The notes beneath the pieces are model-generated. The model was not told the origin of the DNA, ran no database searches, and saw only the letters and a list, made by a program, of their open reading frames with translations. From assembly GCF_030412965.1 (NCBI RefSeq), contig NZ_JAUHJQ010000004.1:15459-79458 (forward strand): a DNA stretch of 64,000 nt, in the 5' to 3' direction. Shown here piece after piece: positions 44,351-53,181 of this stretch (its first letter is position 1; each line of letters begins with the position of its first letter). Position numbers and translations under genes: made by a program. Source of the DNA: Nocardioides oceani (GTDB taxonomy: Bacteria; Actinomycetota; Actinomycetes; Propionibacteriales; Nocardioidaceae).

Positions 44351-44504
44351 CCTCGGCGCGACTCTGCGCCGCCTCGACCCGCCTCGACCTGCTCGGCGGG
44401 CCGGCGCGGCCCGGGACGTCGTGCGCCCGGCGCCAGGGGTGGCTCCGTCCGCATGACGTCCGGGCCCTTCGCCCTGGCTCGGCGGTCTCGGGCCGGAGCT
44501 CAGC

Positions 44505-44560
44505 CCACCGGGTCTCGACATCGTCGGCGCTGGCGCGCCTCATGCTCGACCACGGGGCTC
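44505..44560. repeat. Degraded copy of the interspersed repeat
   Basis: CCACCGGGTCTCGACATCG followed by a diverged GGCGCTGGCGCG and CATGCTCGACCACGG, matching the inner block and right end of the element at 19986-20107. It lies in the 218-bp gap between convergent genes; I see nothing else in that gap. Confidence 0.5.
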
Positions 44561-44568
44561 GGTGGGGG

Positions 44569-45831
44569 TCAGGCGGTCTCGGCGAGGCGGTAGCCGACGC
44601 CGCGGACGGTCTCGATGAAGCGCGGGACGGCACCGTCGTCGCCGAGCTTGCGGCGCAGGTTGGCGATGTGGACCTCGACCGAGCGCTTGTCGGCCTCGTT
44701 GACGAAGTACGAGGTGACGTACTGCTGACCGCGCATCGTCAGGACCAGGTCGGCCTTGCTGCGCACGCGGCGGCCGGTCGTGAGCAGCGAGGCGAGCAGG
44801 TCGAACTCGGTGCGGTTCAGGTCGACCGCTCCCCCGCCGACGGTGACCACCCGGCTCTCGTGGTTGAGCGCGAGCCCGTTGAAGCGCACCCACCCACCGT
44901 CGGCCGCGGGACCCGCCGGAGCAGCGGCGGGCGCCGCGTGGGCCGGAGCGGCCGGAGTCGCCGGAGCGGCGGGAGGGACGTAGGCGGGCTGCTGCTGCTG
45001 GTACGCCGGCTCGGCCGGCGGGGCGTAGGGCTGCTGCGCGGGCTGCTGCGGAGGTTGCTGCGGAGGCTGGTAGGCCGGCGGCTGCTGGACCGGCGGCGGC
45101 TCGTAGGCGGCGGGCGCCTGGTGCTGCGGCTCGTACGCCGGCTGGTACGGCTGCTGGTACGGCTGCTGGTACGGCTGCTGGTAGGGCTGGGTCGGCTGCG
45201 GCGCCGGCGGGGGCGGCTGCACCTGCGGCTGGTAGGTCGGCTGCGGCGGCGGCGCGACCGGCTCGGGCTGCTGGGGCGGAGCGGGCTGGGCGGGCTCGTC
45301 GACGCGGACGGCGCGGAGGCCACCGCTGCCCTGGGTGAGGTCGCGCGCGGCGGCCGCGGCCCACGACTCCTCCTTGGGCGGGGTCGCGACGGGCGGGAGA
45401 CCGGACGCGCCGGGCGCCTCGCCCTCCTCGGCCCAGCCGACCGGCTGCTCCGAGCGCGACCGCGGCCGGCGGAGCATCGAGTCGGCCCGGGCGCGCAGCT
45501 CGCGCGGACGGAACGGCTTGACGAGGTAGTCGTCGGCGCCGGCCTCGAAGCCCTGGACGACGTCGATCTCGTCGGCCAGCGCGGTGATCATGATCAGGTA
45601 GGTGTTGCTGAACTCCCGCAGGCGCCGGGCGACGGCGAAGCCGTCCATGCCGGGCATGTTCACGTCGAGGGTCGTGATGAGCGGGTTGTGCGCCCGCACC
45701 GCCTCGACGCCGGAGGGACCGTCAGGGGCGACGACCGTGGAGAACCCCGACTGCGTGAGCACGATGTCGATGAGATCGCGGACGTCCGGGTCGTCCTCGA
45801 TGATGACCGCGGTCCACGCATCCCCCTGCAT
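44569..45831 (-). CDS. OmpR-type response regulator with long Q/P-rich linker
   Basis: A 420-residue regulator. The receiver (residues about 5-120) has VIIEDDPDVRDLI, phospho-acceptor Asp56 in TTLDVNMPGMDG, and DDYLVKPFRPRELRARA. A winged-helix DNA-binding domain (about 315-415) has LNRTEFDLLASLLTTGRRVRSKADL and VEVHIANLRRKLGDDGAVPRFIETVRGVGYRL. Between them are about 190 residues of Pro/Gln/Ala/Tyr-rich low complexity, including PYQQ repeats, where typical linkers have 5-20 residues. No kinase gene is adjacent. The ATG at 45831 has TAGGGT 7 bases upstream, a leaderless pattern. Confidence 0.88.
   Translation of the reverse strand: MQGDAWTAVIIEDDPDVRDLIDIVLTQSGFSTVVAPDGPSGVEAVRAHNPLITTLDVNMPGMDGFAVARRLREFSNTYLIMITALADEIDVVQGFEAGADDYLVKPFRPRELRARADSMLRRPRSRSEQPVGWAEEGEAPGASGLPPVATPPKEESWAAAAARDLTQGSGGLRAVRVDEPAQPAPPQQPEPVAPPPQPTYQPQVQPPPPAPQPTQPYQQPYQQPYQQPYQPAYEPQHQAPAAYEPPPVQQPPAYQPPQQPPQQPAQQPYAPPAEPAYQQQQPAYVPPAAPATPAAPAHAAPAAAPAGPAADGGWVRFNGLALNHESRVVTVGGGAVDLNRTEFDLLASLLTTGRRVRSKADLVLTMRGQQYVTSYFVNEADKRSVEVHIANLRRKLGDDGAVPRFIETVRGVGYRLAETA
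45149..45184 (-). repeat. 3 x 12-bp tandem repeat (PYQQ codons)
   Basis: GGCTGCTGGTAC repeated three times (plus strand), with partial units on both sides, encodes the PYQQ tetrapeptides of the regulator linker. Confidence 0.85.
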
Positions 45832-45960
45832 GAGGTGAACCCTAACAACGGGCCGGCCAGTGCGAACGCCATCCGGTGCACCCGGGCACCGGAATCCGGA
45901 CACTTGACCCGACGGGGGCTCGAGGGCGGGCGGGTTCCGGTGGAGACGGGTGGGGCCGGC

Positions 45961-46965
45961 TCAGGACCCCGCGCTGAGCTCCATCGCCCGCTGCGGCCAG
46001 AACTCGCCCGCCGGCGGCCCGCCGTTGCACTCGCCGTCGCTCTCGCCGGGCGGCTTGATCCACAGGTAGGCGTCGAGGCCGGTGCCGTCGTCGACGTACC
46101 CGGGCTCCTGCCCCAGCGCCTGGCCCGGCGGGTTGCACCACTCCTCGAGCGAGCCGACGCCGTTGCGCCCGCTGTCGACGACGTAGTGCGCGCCGCCGAC
46201 GAGCTCGCTGAGCCGCTCGGCCCAGACGACCTCGTCCCGGTCGGTCTGGTAGTTCGACACGTTCGTCGCGAACCCCCGCACCCGCTCGACGCCGACCTCC
46301 CGCAGCAGCGCGGCCACCTGCTTGGCGGGCACCCAGCCGGAGTGGCCGCCGTCGACGTACGTCGTCACGCCGGCGTCCGCGAGCACGCCGACCGCCTGCG
46401 AGAGCAGGTCCACGCGCTCCTCCCTGCGGTCGCACTCGACCGCGGAGGCCAGCGCGTCGGGCTCGAGCACGACCGCCGCCGCGTAGGTCGTCGCGGCCGC
46501 GGCGATCTCCTCCACCCACGGGACGTAGGTGGAGGCGTCCAGGCCGCCGCTGGAGAAGCCGCCGCTGCAGTCGCGGTCCGGGATGCCGTAGACGACGAGC
46601 AGCGGCACCCGGCCGGCCTCGTCTGCGGCGGTCACGATGCCGGCGACGTACCCCCCGACCTCGCCGAGCGGCCGCTCCTCCGGCGTCAGCCAGATGCCCT
46701 GCGGGACCGCCGCGAGCTCGGCGAAGACCGCGGCCTCCTCGCTCCGGCCGTCGGCCTCGGCCTGCTCGGCGGCCTGGGCGGTGCGGGAGCTCGGGTCGAC
46801 GTACTGCGGCTGCTCGGCGAACCGGTTGCGCTCCTGCGGGCCGAGCTCCCAGGGTCCGAGGTGCTGGGCACGGGCCACGAGGACACCGGCGACCAGGGCC
46901 GCGACGAGCGCGACGGCCACGACGAGCAGGACCCGCGGGAGGCGGGACGGGGCATCGGAGGGCAC
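45961..46965 (-). CDS. Glycoside hydrolase family 6 protein (endoglucanase-like), membrane-anchored
   Basis: A 334-residue protein with one N-terminal membrane anchor (VLLVVAVALVAALVAGVLVA) and an extracellular GH6 domain. Family motifs: LLVVYGIPDRDCSGGFSSGG with the catalytic-loop Asp, VVLEPDALASAVEC with the general-acid Asp, TTYVDGGHSGWV, FATNVSNYQT, VVDSGRNGVG and AYLWIKPPGESDGEC. GH6 enzymes cut beta-1,4-glucan by inversion. It may trim a self-made glucan or degrade cellulose. GTG start. Confidence 0.9.
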   Translation of the reverse strand: MPSDAPSRLPRVLLVVAVALVAALVAGVLVARAQHLGPWELGPQERNRFAEQPQYVDPSSRTAQAAEQAEADGRSEEAAVFAELAAVPQGIWLTPEERPLGEVGGYVAGIVTAADEAGRVPLLVVYGIPDRDCSGGFSSGGLDASTYVPWVEEIAAAATTYAAAVVLEPDALASAVECDRREERVDLLSQAVGVLADAGVTTYVDGGHSGWVPAKQVAALLREVGVERVRGFATNVSNYQTDRDEVVWAERLSELVGGAHYVVDSGRNGVGSLEEWCNPPGQALGQEPGYVDDGTGLDAYLWIKPPGESDGECNGGPPAGEFWPQRAMELSAGS

Positions 46966-47006
46966 GCGGTCATTGTGCCGACCACCCGGTGCGCGATGCT
47001 GGGGCG

Positions 47007-47606
47007 GTGCCGACGTTCGTCCTCGCCTCCGCCTCCCCCGCCCGCCTGGCCACGCTGCGCAACGCAGGCCTCGACCCCGTCGTGGTCGTCTCCGGCGTCG
47101 ACGAGTCCCAGGTGGTCGGCGTCCCGCCCGCCGAGCTCGCGCTGGAGCTGGCCCGGCTCAAGTGCGACGCGGTCGTCGGGCGGCCCGAGGTGCCGGACGG
47201 CGCCCTGGTGCTCGGCTGCGACTCGGTGCTCGAGCTCGACGGCGAGGCCCTCGGCAAGCCGGCCGACGCCGCGGAGGCGGTGGCCCGCTGGGGCGCGATG
47301 CGCGGCCGGTCGGGCGTCCTGCGGACCGGTCACGCCCTGCGCGACACCGCCAGCGGCCGGGTGGTCGCCGCGACGGGGTCCACGACCGTCCACTTCGCCG
47401 ACGTCGGCGAGGAGGAGGTCGCGGCGTACGTCGCGACCGGCGAGCCGCTCCACGTGGCCGGCGCCTTCACCGTCGACGGCCTGGGCGGCGCGTTCGTGAC
47501 CGGGATCGAGGGCGACCACCACAACGTGGTCGGCGTCAGCCTTCCACTGCTCCGGACCCTGGTGAACGGCCTGGGCCACTCGTGGACGGGTCTCTGGGCT
47601 CGCTGA
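47007..47606 (+). CDS. maf: Maf-like nucleotide pyrophosphatase
   Basis: A Maf/YhdE family enzyme of 199 residues that hydrolyses non-canonical or ordinary NTPs. It has FVLASASPARLATLRNAGL, LKCDAV, LGCDSVLELDGEALGKP and GAFTVDGLGGAFVTGIEGDHHNVVGVSLPLL. The usual SPRR is SPAR. The GTG at 47007 starts the fold directly; a GTG at 46989 would add 6 residues. Its last 71 bases overlap the 3' end of the convergent gtrA-like gene. Confidence 0.9.
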   Translation: MPTFVLASASPARLATLRNAGLDPVVVVSGVDESQVVGVPPAELALELARLKCDAVVGRPEVPDGALVLGCDSVLELDGEALGKPADAAEAVARWGAMRGRSGVLRTGHALRDTASGRVVAATGSTTVHFADVGEEEVAAYVATGEPLHVAGAFTVDGLGGAFVTGIEGDHHNVVGVSLPLLRTLVNGLGHSWTGLWAR

Positions 47607-48147
47607 CCGGACCGCCCGGCAGGGCCGTGCCGTCGGGGTCGGTCATCTCACCGAGGTGGTCGGGCTCGGCCGGCAGCATCGGCTCGGCCGGGTCGTACAT
47701 CTCGGTGAGGTGGATCGGCCGGCGGAAAATGAACCGGCGGAACAGGTAGAACCGCGACGCCAGGCCGAGCACCAGCCCGATGACGTTCGCCGCGACGTTG
47801 TCGGAGATCGGGTCGTCCAGGCCCAGCACGTCGCGGCTGATCGTCAGGCACGCGATGGGGATGAGCATGGTGACCGCGTTGATCGCGACGAACGCGGTCA
47901 GCCCGCCGTCGGCCTGCCGCGGGGGCCGGTCGCGGAAGGCCCAGGTCCGGCTGCCGCGGTAGCTGACGAACATGCCGACCGTGTTCGCGATGACGTAGGC
48001 CAGGACCGGCTGGTCCGGCAGCAGCGCGTGGTCCCCGGTGTTGAAGCCGTGCACCAGCACGTTGAAGATGATGAGCGCGACGACCGTGGCGACACCGCCG
48101 ACGGCGATGAACCGGCCGGCCTCACCGAGGAAGCGGCGGTTCGACAT
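47536..48147 (-). CDS. GtrA-family membrane protein
   Basis: A 203-residue protein with four transmembrane helices, FIAVGGVATVVALIIFNVLV being the first, and the family marks ANTVGMFVSYRGSRTWAF and ASRFYLFRRFIF. GtrA proteins are thought to move polyprenyl-linked sugars across the membrane for wall glycosylation. The C-terminal 50 residues are Pro/Gly-rich and overlap maf on the other strand. TAGCCT at 48154-48159, 6 bases before the ATG, suggests a leaderless message. Confidence 0.88.
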   Translation of the reverse strand: MSNRRFLGEAGRFIAVGGVATVVALIIFNVLVHGFNTGDHALLPDQPVLAYVIANTVGMFVSYRGSRTWAFRDRPPRQADGGLTAFVAINAVTMLIPIACLTISRDVLGLDDPISDNVAANVIGLVLGLASRFYLFRRFIFRRPIHLTEMYDPAEPMLPAEPDHLGEMTDPDGTALPGGPVSEPRDPSTSGPGRSPGSGAVEG

Positions 48148-48239
48148 GGGCTCAGGCTAACGAACGAGCACCCCGGGGCGTGCCTCGGCGCCGCGTGCCG
48201 CCCGGCGCCGGCTCGGAGCACCCTCCGCAGGGGGTGGCG

Positions 48240-49478
48240 TCAGGCGGTCGTCCCCGGCTCGAGACGGCTGCCGGCCGGCAGCTCGACACCGTCGCCGACG
48301 ACGCTGTGCCGCCCGACGATCGTCACCGCGTCCGGGTCGTCGAACGCCGCCGCGTCCGGGTCGCCGAGCCGCGCGCCGGCCCCGACCTCGCAGCCGGTGT
48401 CGACGATCGAGCGGTGCACGGCCGCCCCGCGGCGTACGACGGTGTCGGAGAAGACCACGCTGTCGACGACGACGGCGCCCTCCTCGACGACGACCCCCGG
48501 ACCGAGCACGCTGCGGACGACCTCGCCGGCCACCCGGCAGCCGGGGCTGAGCATGCTGTCGACCACCGCGGCGCCCTCGAGCACGCGGGCCGGCTGGCGC
48601 TGCGGCTGGCGGGTGAGGATCGTCCAGCCCGGCACGCCGAGGACGTCGTGGTCGTCGGTGAGCAGCTCGCGGTGCGCGGTGAGGTACAGGTGCGGCTGGC
48701 CGAGGTCGCGCCAGTAGCCGGGCATCGGGTGCGCGACGACCTTGCCGCGCTCGACGAGCCGCGGGAGCAGGTGGTCGCCGAAGTCGCCGAGACCGGTGTC
48801 CCCGGGCTCGCTGTCGTCGGACAGCTCGCCGTGCAGCTCCTCGAGGACCCGCACCAGCACCTCGGGGTCGTAGACGAACACCTCGGTGGCGACGGTCCCG
48901 GTCGTGGGCTCCTCGGGCTTGTAGGCGAACCCGGTGACCAGCCCGTCGTCGTCGTGCTCGACCGTCGCGTGGTTCGAGGCCTCCTCGATCGGCACCTCGC
49001 TGGTGACGAGCGTGCACTCCGCGCCGCGCTCGTGGTGGGTGACGATCGCGTCGCGGTAGTCGAAGCGGTAGACGTGGTCGGCGCTCATCACCAGCACGAC
49101 CTCGGGGTCGAAGGACTGGATCTCGGCGCGGATCCGGAAGAGCAGGTCGGCGTTGCCCTGCGCGAAGCCATCCTCGTCGAGGCTGCCGGTGCCCTCCTGG
49201 GGCATGAGCAGCCGCAGGCCGCCGGTGTTGCGGTCGAGGTCCCAGGGCCGGCCGTTGGCGACCTGCTCCTCCAGCGTGCCGCCCTGGAACTGCACCGAGA
49301 GCCACACGTCGGTGCAGCCGGAGTGGGTGAGGTTGGACAGCGGGAAGTCCAGCAGCTGGTAGACGCCGGCGAAGGGCAGCGCCGGCTTGGCGCGCTCCCG
49401 CGTCAGCACGTCCATGCGCCCGCCGGCGCCTCCGGCCTGGACGATCGCGAGCACGCGGTGAGCCACCATGCGCGCCAT
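48240..49478 (-). CDS. glgC: Glucose-1-phosphate adenylyltransferase-like nucleotidyltransferase
   Basis: This 412-residue enzyme probably makes ADP-glucose for glycogen. The N-terminal nucleotidyltransferase has AIVQAGGAGGRMDVLTRERAKPALPFAG, QFQGGTLEEQVANGRPWDLDR, VLVMSADHVYRFDY and AHPMPGYWRDLGQPHLYL. The C-terminal left-handed beta-helix repeats as VVDSMLSPGCRVAGEVVRSVLGPGVVVEEGAVV. The GGRM loop lacks the usual K/R-rich form (GGGxGxRL), so other sugar phosphates are possible. No other glg gene is nearby. Confidence 0.85.
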   Translation of the reverse strand: MARMVAHRVLAIVQAGGAGGRMDVLTRERAKPALPFAGVYQLLDFPLSNLTHSGCTDVWLSVQFQGGTLEEQVANGRPWDLDRNTGGLRLLMPQEGTGSLDEDGFAQGNADLLFRIRAEIQSFDPEVVLVMSADHVYRFDYRDAIVTHHERGAECTLVTSEVPIEEASNHATVEHDDDGLVTGFAYKPEEPTTGTVATEVFVYDPEVLVRVLEELHGELSDDSEPGDTGLGDFGDHLLPRLVERGKVVAHPMPGYWRDLGQPHLYLTAHRELLTDDHDVLGVPGWTILTRQPQRQPARVLEGAAVVDSMLSPGCRVAGEVVRSVLGPGVVVEEGAVVVDSVVFSDTVVRRGAAVHRSIVDTGCEVGAGARLGDPDAAAFDDPDAVTIVGRHSVVGDGVELPAGSRLEPGTTA

Positions 49479-49514
49479 CGTGTCAGGCGGGCATGACGGG
49501 GCTCACTCGACCGC

Positions 49515-50687
49515 TCACTCGACCGGCAGCCCGAGCCCCCGCGCGATGAGCATCCGCTGGACCTCCGAGGTCCCCTCGCCGACCTCGAGCACCTTCGCGT
49601 CGCGGTAGAACCGCGCGACCGGGTACTCCTCCATGAAGCCGTAGCCGCCGAAGACCTGCGTGGCGATCCGGGTCGCGGTCACGGCCGACTCGGTGGAGTA
49701 GAGCTTGGCGACGGCCGCGGCCTGCTTGAACTCCCGGTACGGCGCACCCGCGTCCTTCATGGCGGCCGCGCGGTAGGTCAGCATCCGGCTCGCGTGGAGC
49801 ATCACCTCGAGGTCGGCGACCTGGAAGGCCACGCCCTGCTTGCGGCCGATCGGCCCGCCGAACGTCTGCCGCTCGCCGGCGTAGGCGACCGACATGTCCA
49901 GGCACGCCTGGATGCAGCCGACGGAGAGCGCGGAGATCGCGACCCGGCCGTCGTCGAGGGTGGCGAGGAACTGAGCGTAGCCGCGACCGCGCTCGCCGAG
50001 GAGGTGGTCGGCCGGGACCCGGGCGTCCGCGAAGGACAGCGGGTGGGTGTCGGAGGCGTGCCAGCCGAGCTTGTCGTAGGCCTTCTCGGCGGTGAAGCCG
50101 GGCGTGCCGGCCGGCACCATGATCGCGGAGATCTCGGGCCGGCCGTCCTCGCGCGTGCCGGTCCGGGCGGTGACGGTCACCAGCGAGGTGATCGAGGACC
50201 CGGAGTTGGTGATGAACTGCTTGGCGCCGTCGACGACCCACTCGTCCCCGACCAGCTCGGCCCTCGTGCGGGTCGCCCCGGCGTCCGACCCCGCGCCCGG
50301 CTCGGTGAGGCCGAAGCCGGCGAGCTGCTCGCCGGCCACGAGCGCCGGGAGCCACTGCTGCTTCTGCGCGTCGGTGCCGTAGGTGAGGATCGGGTTGATG
50401 CCGAGGCCGACGCCGGCCTGCAGGGTGATCCCCATCGACTGGTCGACCCGGCCGATCTCCTCGATCGCCACGCAGAGGCTCGTGAAGTCCCCGTCGTCCC
50501 CGGCGCCGCCGTACTCCTCGGGCGAGGTGAGCCCGAACAGGCCCAGCGCCCCCATCTTCTGGACCACGTCGACGGGGAAGTGGTGCTCGCGGTCCCAGCG
50601 CGCCGCGTGCGGCGCGATCTCGGCCTCCGCGAACTCGCGGACGCTGCGACGGAACTCCTCGTGCTCACGGGACAGCTCGAACGTCAT
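49515..50687 (-). CDS. Acyl-CoA dehydrogenase
   Basis: An FAD-dependent acyl-CoA dehydrogenase of 390 residues. Motifs: GFGLTEPGAGSDAGATRTRA, FITNSGSSITSLVTVTAR, LDDGRVAISALSVGCIQACLDMSVAYAGERQTFGGPIG, TQVFGGYGFMEEYPVARFYRDAKVLEVGEGTSEVQRMLIARGLG. The catalytic Glu lies in the VLEVGEGTSE region, as in short/branched-chain enzymes. Substrate unknown. I chose the ATG at 50687, since TAGCAT lies 7 bases upstream; an ATG at 50696 is possible. Confidence 0.95.
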   Translation of the reverse strand: MTFELSREHEEFRRSVREFAEAEIAPHAARWDREHHFPVDVVQKMGALGLFGLTSPEEYGGAGDDGDFTSLCVAIEEIGRVDQSMGITLQAGVGLGINPILTYGTDAQKQQWLPALVAGEQLAGFGLTEPGAGSDAGATRTRAELVGDEWVVDGAKQFITNSGSSITSLVTVTARTGTREDGRPEISAIMVPAGTPGFTAEKAYDKLGWHASDTHPLSFADARVPADHLLGERGRGYAQFLATLDDGRVAISALSVGCIQACLDMSVAYAGERQTFGGPIGRKQGVAFQVADLEVMLHASRMLTYRAAAMKDAGAPYREFKQAAAVAKLYSTESAVTATRIATQVFGGYGFMEEYPVARFYRDAKVLEVGEGTSEVQRMLIARGLGLPVE

Positions 50688-50708
50688 GCGCCGCATGCTA
50701 ACCGCACA

Positions 50709-50726
50709 GGTTAATGCTTGTTAACC
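50709..50726. promoter_or_regulatory. Inverted repeat in the divergent dehydrogenase/polysaccharide promoter region
   Basis: GGTTAA-N6-TTAACC, a perfect 6-bp inverted repeat. The left arm also pairs with TAACC five bases further left, giving three half-sites. TAGGGT at 50729-50734 could be the -10 of the rightward operon. This looks like a TetR-type operator, but no regulator gene is adjacent. Confidence 0.5.
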
Positions 50727-50778
50727 AGTAGGGTGCTGCCCGGTCCGCTTCGACCGACTCGCTCCCGAAAGGCCCCCG

Positions 50779-52143
50779 GTGGTCGACTTCCTCTCCGTGC
50801 TCGCGCGACGTTGGCGCATCGTGGTCGTGGCCGCGCTGCTGGGTGTCGCGGTCGCCACCGCGATCACCAGCCAGCTCACACCGTCCTACCGGGCCACGTC
50901 GCAGCTCTTCGTCGCGCTCGCCTCCGGCGACAGCGCCGCCGAGCAGGCGCAGGGCCAGCTGTTCGCGGCCAACCGGGTCAAGTCCTACCCCGACCTCGCC
51001 GAGAGCCCGCTCGTGCTCGACCCGGTCATCGCCGAGCTCGGGCTGGACACGACCGCGGAGGACCTGGCGGGCCAGGTCTCGGCCGAGGCCCCGGCCAACA
51101 CCGTCCTGCTCGAGGTCTCCGTCGACGACCCCTCCCCCCAGCTCGCGGCCGACCTCGCCAACGCGGTGTCGCTGCAGCTGGGCAAGGCGATCGAGGACCT
51201 CGACAAGACCTCCCCGAGCGCAGAGTCGCCGGTCCGGGTCAGCCAGGTGCGCCCGGCGACGACGCCGGAGGACCCGCGCACCCCGATCCCGCTGCTCAAC
51301 CTCGCGATCGGCCTGCTGGCCGGCCTCGGGCTCGGGCTGGCGGCAGCGTCGCTGCGCGACACGCTCGACAACTCCCTCAAGGACGACGGCGACGTGCAGG
51401 AGGCGGTCGGCCTCCCCGTCCTCGGGACCGTCCCGGTCAACGCCTCCATCGACCGCGCGCCGGTCATCGACCAGGGGACGCCGGACCCGGTCTGGGCGGA
51501 GTCGTACCGCAAGCTGCGCACCAACCTCAGCTACCTCGACCCTGACCACCCCCCGCGCACGCTGCTGGTCACCAGCGCGCTGCCCGGCGACGGCAAGACC
51601 GTCACCGCCGCCAACCTCGCCGCCTCGCTCGCGCAGGGCGGCCAGACCGTGTGCCTGGTCGAGGCCGACCTGCGCCGCCCGTCGGTCGCGCGGATGCTCG
51701 GCCTGGTCCCCGACGTCGGCGTGACGACCGTCGTCGCCGGCAAGGCCACCCGCGCCGAGGTCACCCAGCGCGCGTCCGGGATGGACGTCATCACCAGCGG
51801 CCCGGTCCCGCCGAACCCCAGCGAGCTGCTCGGCTCCCAGGCGTTCCGCTCCTTCGTCGAGGAGCTGCTCGGGGAGTACGACGTGGTCGTGGTCGACACC
51901 CCGCCCCTGATCGCCGTCACCGACGCCGCCGTGGCGGCCGTGGCCGCGGACGCGGTGATCGTCGTGGCCCGCGCGCGCAAGACCTCCCGCCCCGACCTGC
52001 GCAAGGCGATCGAGGGCCTGCGCAACGTCGACGCGCACGTGGTCGGCGTCGTGCTCAACCAGGTGGCCCTGTCCTCGGGGTCCTACTACCAGTACCAGTA
52101 CGAGTCGCGGCCCGGCGGCGGACGGCGCAACCGGAAGAAGTGA
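50779..52143 (+). CDS. Wzz / bacterial tyrosine kinase (polysaccharide co-polymerase)
   Basis: A 454-residue protein combining chain-length control and BY-kinase. The Wzz part has membrane helices at about residues 17-35 and 174-192, flanking an extracytoplasmic region. The kinase has Walker A SALPGDGKTVTAANLA, Walker A' LVEADLRRPS and Walker B VVVVDTPPL. A short C-terminal tyrosine cluster SYYQYQYE can be autophosphorylated. It controls polymer length and export. First gene of the polysaccharide locus. GTG start with AAAGG upstream. Confidence 0.94.
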   Translation: MVDFLSVLARRWRIVVVAALLGVAVATAITSQLTPSYRATSQLFVALASGDSAAEQAQGQLFAANRVKSYPDLAESPLVLDPVIAELGLDTTAEDLAGQVSAEAPANTVLLEVSVDDPSPQLAADLANAVSLQLGKAIEDLDKTSPSAESPVRVSQVRPATTPEDPRTPIPLLNLAIGLLAGLGLGLAAASLRDTLDNSLKDDGDVQEAVGLPVLGTVPVNASIDRAPVIDQGTPDPVWAESYRKLRTNLSYLDPDHPPRTLLVTSALPGDGKTVTAANLAASLAQGGQTVCLVEADLRRPSVARMLGLVPDVGVTTVVAGKATRAEVTQRASGMDVITSGPVPPNPSELLGSQAFRSFVEELLGEYDVVVVDTPPLIAVTDAAVAAVAADAVIVVARARKTSRPDLRKAIEGLRNVDAHVVGVVLNQVALSSGSYYQYQYESRPGGGRRNRKK

Positions 52144-53174
52144 TGAGCCGGTCCGGGCCGGGCGCCCCGGTCGTCGTCAACGGGTCCTTCTGGCCCCAGC
52201 CGGTGACCGGCCAGCAGCGCTACGCCCGCGAGATCGGCTCCCGCCTGGAGGCGGGCGGCCTGAGCCTGCTGCGACCCCCGCCGGCGTGGTCCGGCAGCGC
52301 CGCCCGCACCTGGGCCTGGTCCCAGGGACCGCTCCCGGCGCGGACCCGGGGCAGCGTGCTGGTCTCGCTCACCTCGCGGGCACCCGTCGCCCACCGCCGC
52401 CACGTCGTCACCGTCCACGACCTCTTCCCGGTCACCCACCCCGAGTGGTACTCCCGGAGGTACGCCGCGTTCCACGCCCCCCTGCTGCGCCGGCTGCTCC
52501 GCACCGCCGCCGCGGTGGTGACGGTCAGCGCGCCGGTGCGCGACCAGGTCCGCGCGCTCGGGCTGGCCCCGGAGCGCACCCCGGTCGTGGTCGCGCCCAA
52601 CGCGGCCGGCGCCGCCTTCGCCGGGGACGCGCCGACGTCGGCGACGGAGCTGCCGTTCGTGCCGGCGGGGGCCGACGGCTTCCTGCTCGCGGTCGGCACG
52701 CTCGAGCCGCGCAAGAACCTGCCCCGGCTCGTGCGGGCCCACCAGCGCCTCGACGACGACGTACGCCGCCGGCACCCGCTGGTGCTGGTGGGTGCGTCCG
52801 CGTCCATCTACGCCGAGCTCGACCTGCCCCGCGACGACCGGGTCGTGCTCGCGGGGTTCGTGACCGACGCCCAGCTCGCCGCGGCCTACCGCCGGGCGAC
52901 CGCGGTCGTGGCCCCCAGCCTCGACGAGGGCTTCGGCCTGCCGCTGGTCGAGGCGGTGCGCAGCGGGGCCGTCCTGCTCGCCTCCGACATCCCGGTCTTC
53001 CGGTGGGTGGCCGGCGACGCGGCGACGTACGTCGACCCGCTGGACGAGGCCGACATCGCCCGGGGGCTGCTGGCCGCCGTGGAGGGTCGCGTGCGCCCCG
53101 GCCCGCTCCCCCGCACCTACGACTGGGAGACCAGCGCCGCGACCGTCCTCGACGTGGCGGGCTCCCTGGCCTGA
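52143..53174 (+). CDS. Glycosyltransferase family 4 (group 1)
   Basis: This 343-residue GT-B enzyme has an N-terminal acceptor domain (VVNGSFWPQPVTGQQRYAREI, VTVHDLFPVTHPEWY) and a donor domain with LAVGTLEPRKNLPRLVRAH and APSLDEGFGLPLVEAVRSGAVLLASDIPVFRWVAGDAA, holding the E-x7-E nucleotide-sugar motif. Donor and acceptor unknown. It overlaps the BY-kinase gene in TGATG. Confidence 0.9.
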   Translation: MSRSGPGAPVVVNGSFWPQPVTGQQRYAREIGSRLEAGGLSLLRPPPAWSGSAARTWAWSQGPLPARTRGSVLVSLTSRAPVAHRRHVVTVHDLFPVTHPEWYSRRYAAFHAPLLRRLLRTAAAVVTVSAPVRDQVRALGLAPERTPVVVAPNAAGAAFAGDAPTSATELPFVPAGADGFLLAVGTLEPRKNLPRLVRAHQRLDDDVRRRHPLVLVGASASIYAELDLPRDDRVVLAGFVTDAQLAAAYRRATAVVAPSLDEGFGLPLVEAVRSGAVLLASDIPVFRWVAGDAATYVDPLDEADIARGLLAAVEGRVRPGPLPRTYDWETSAATVLDVAGSLA

Positions 53175-53181
53175 GCCGGGC

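Noticed and set aside
45839-45905. Possible sixth sigma-28-type promoter upstream of the Q/P-rich regulator
   Set aside because: CACCGGATGG and TCAAG are present on the minus strand but spacing and boxes do not fit TCAG-N15-GCCGATGG. The TAGGGT leaderless pattern explains the start better.
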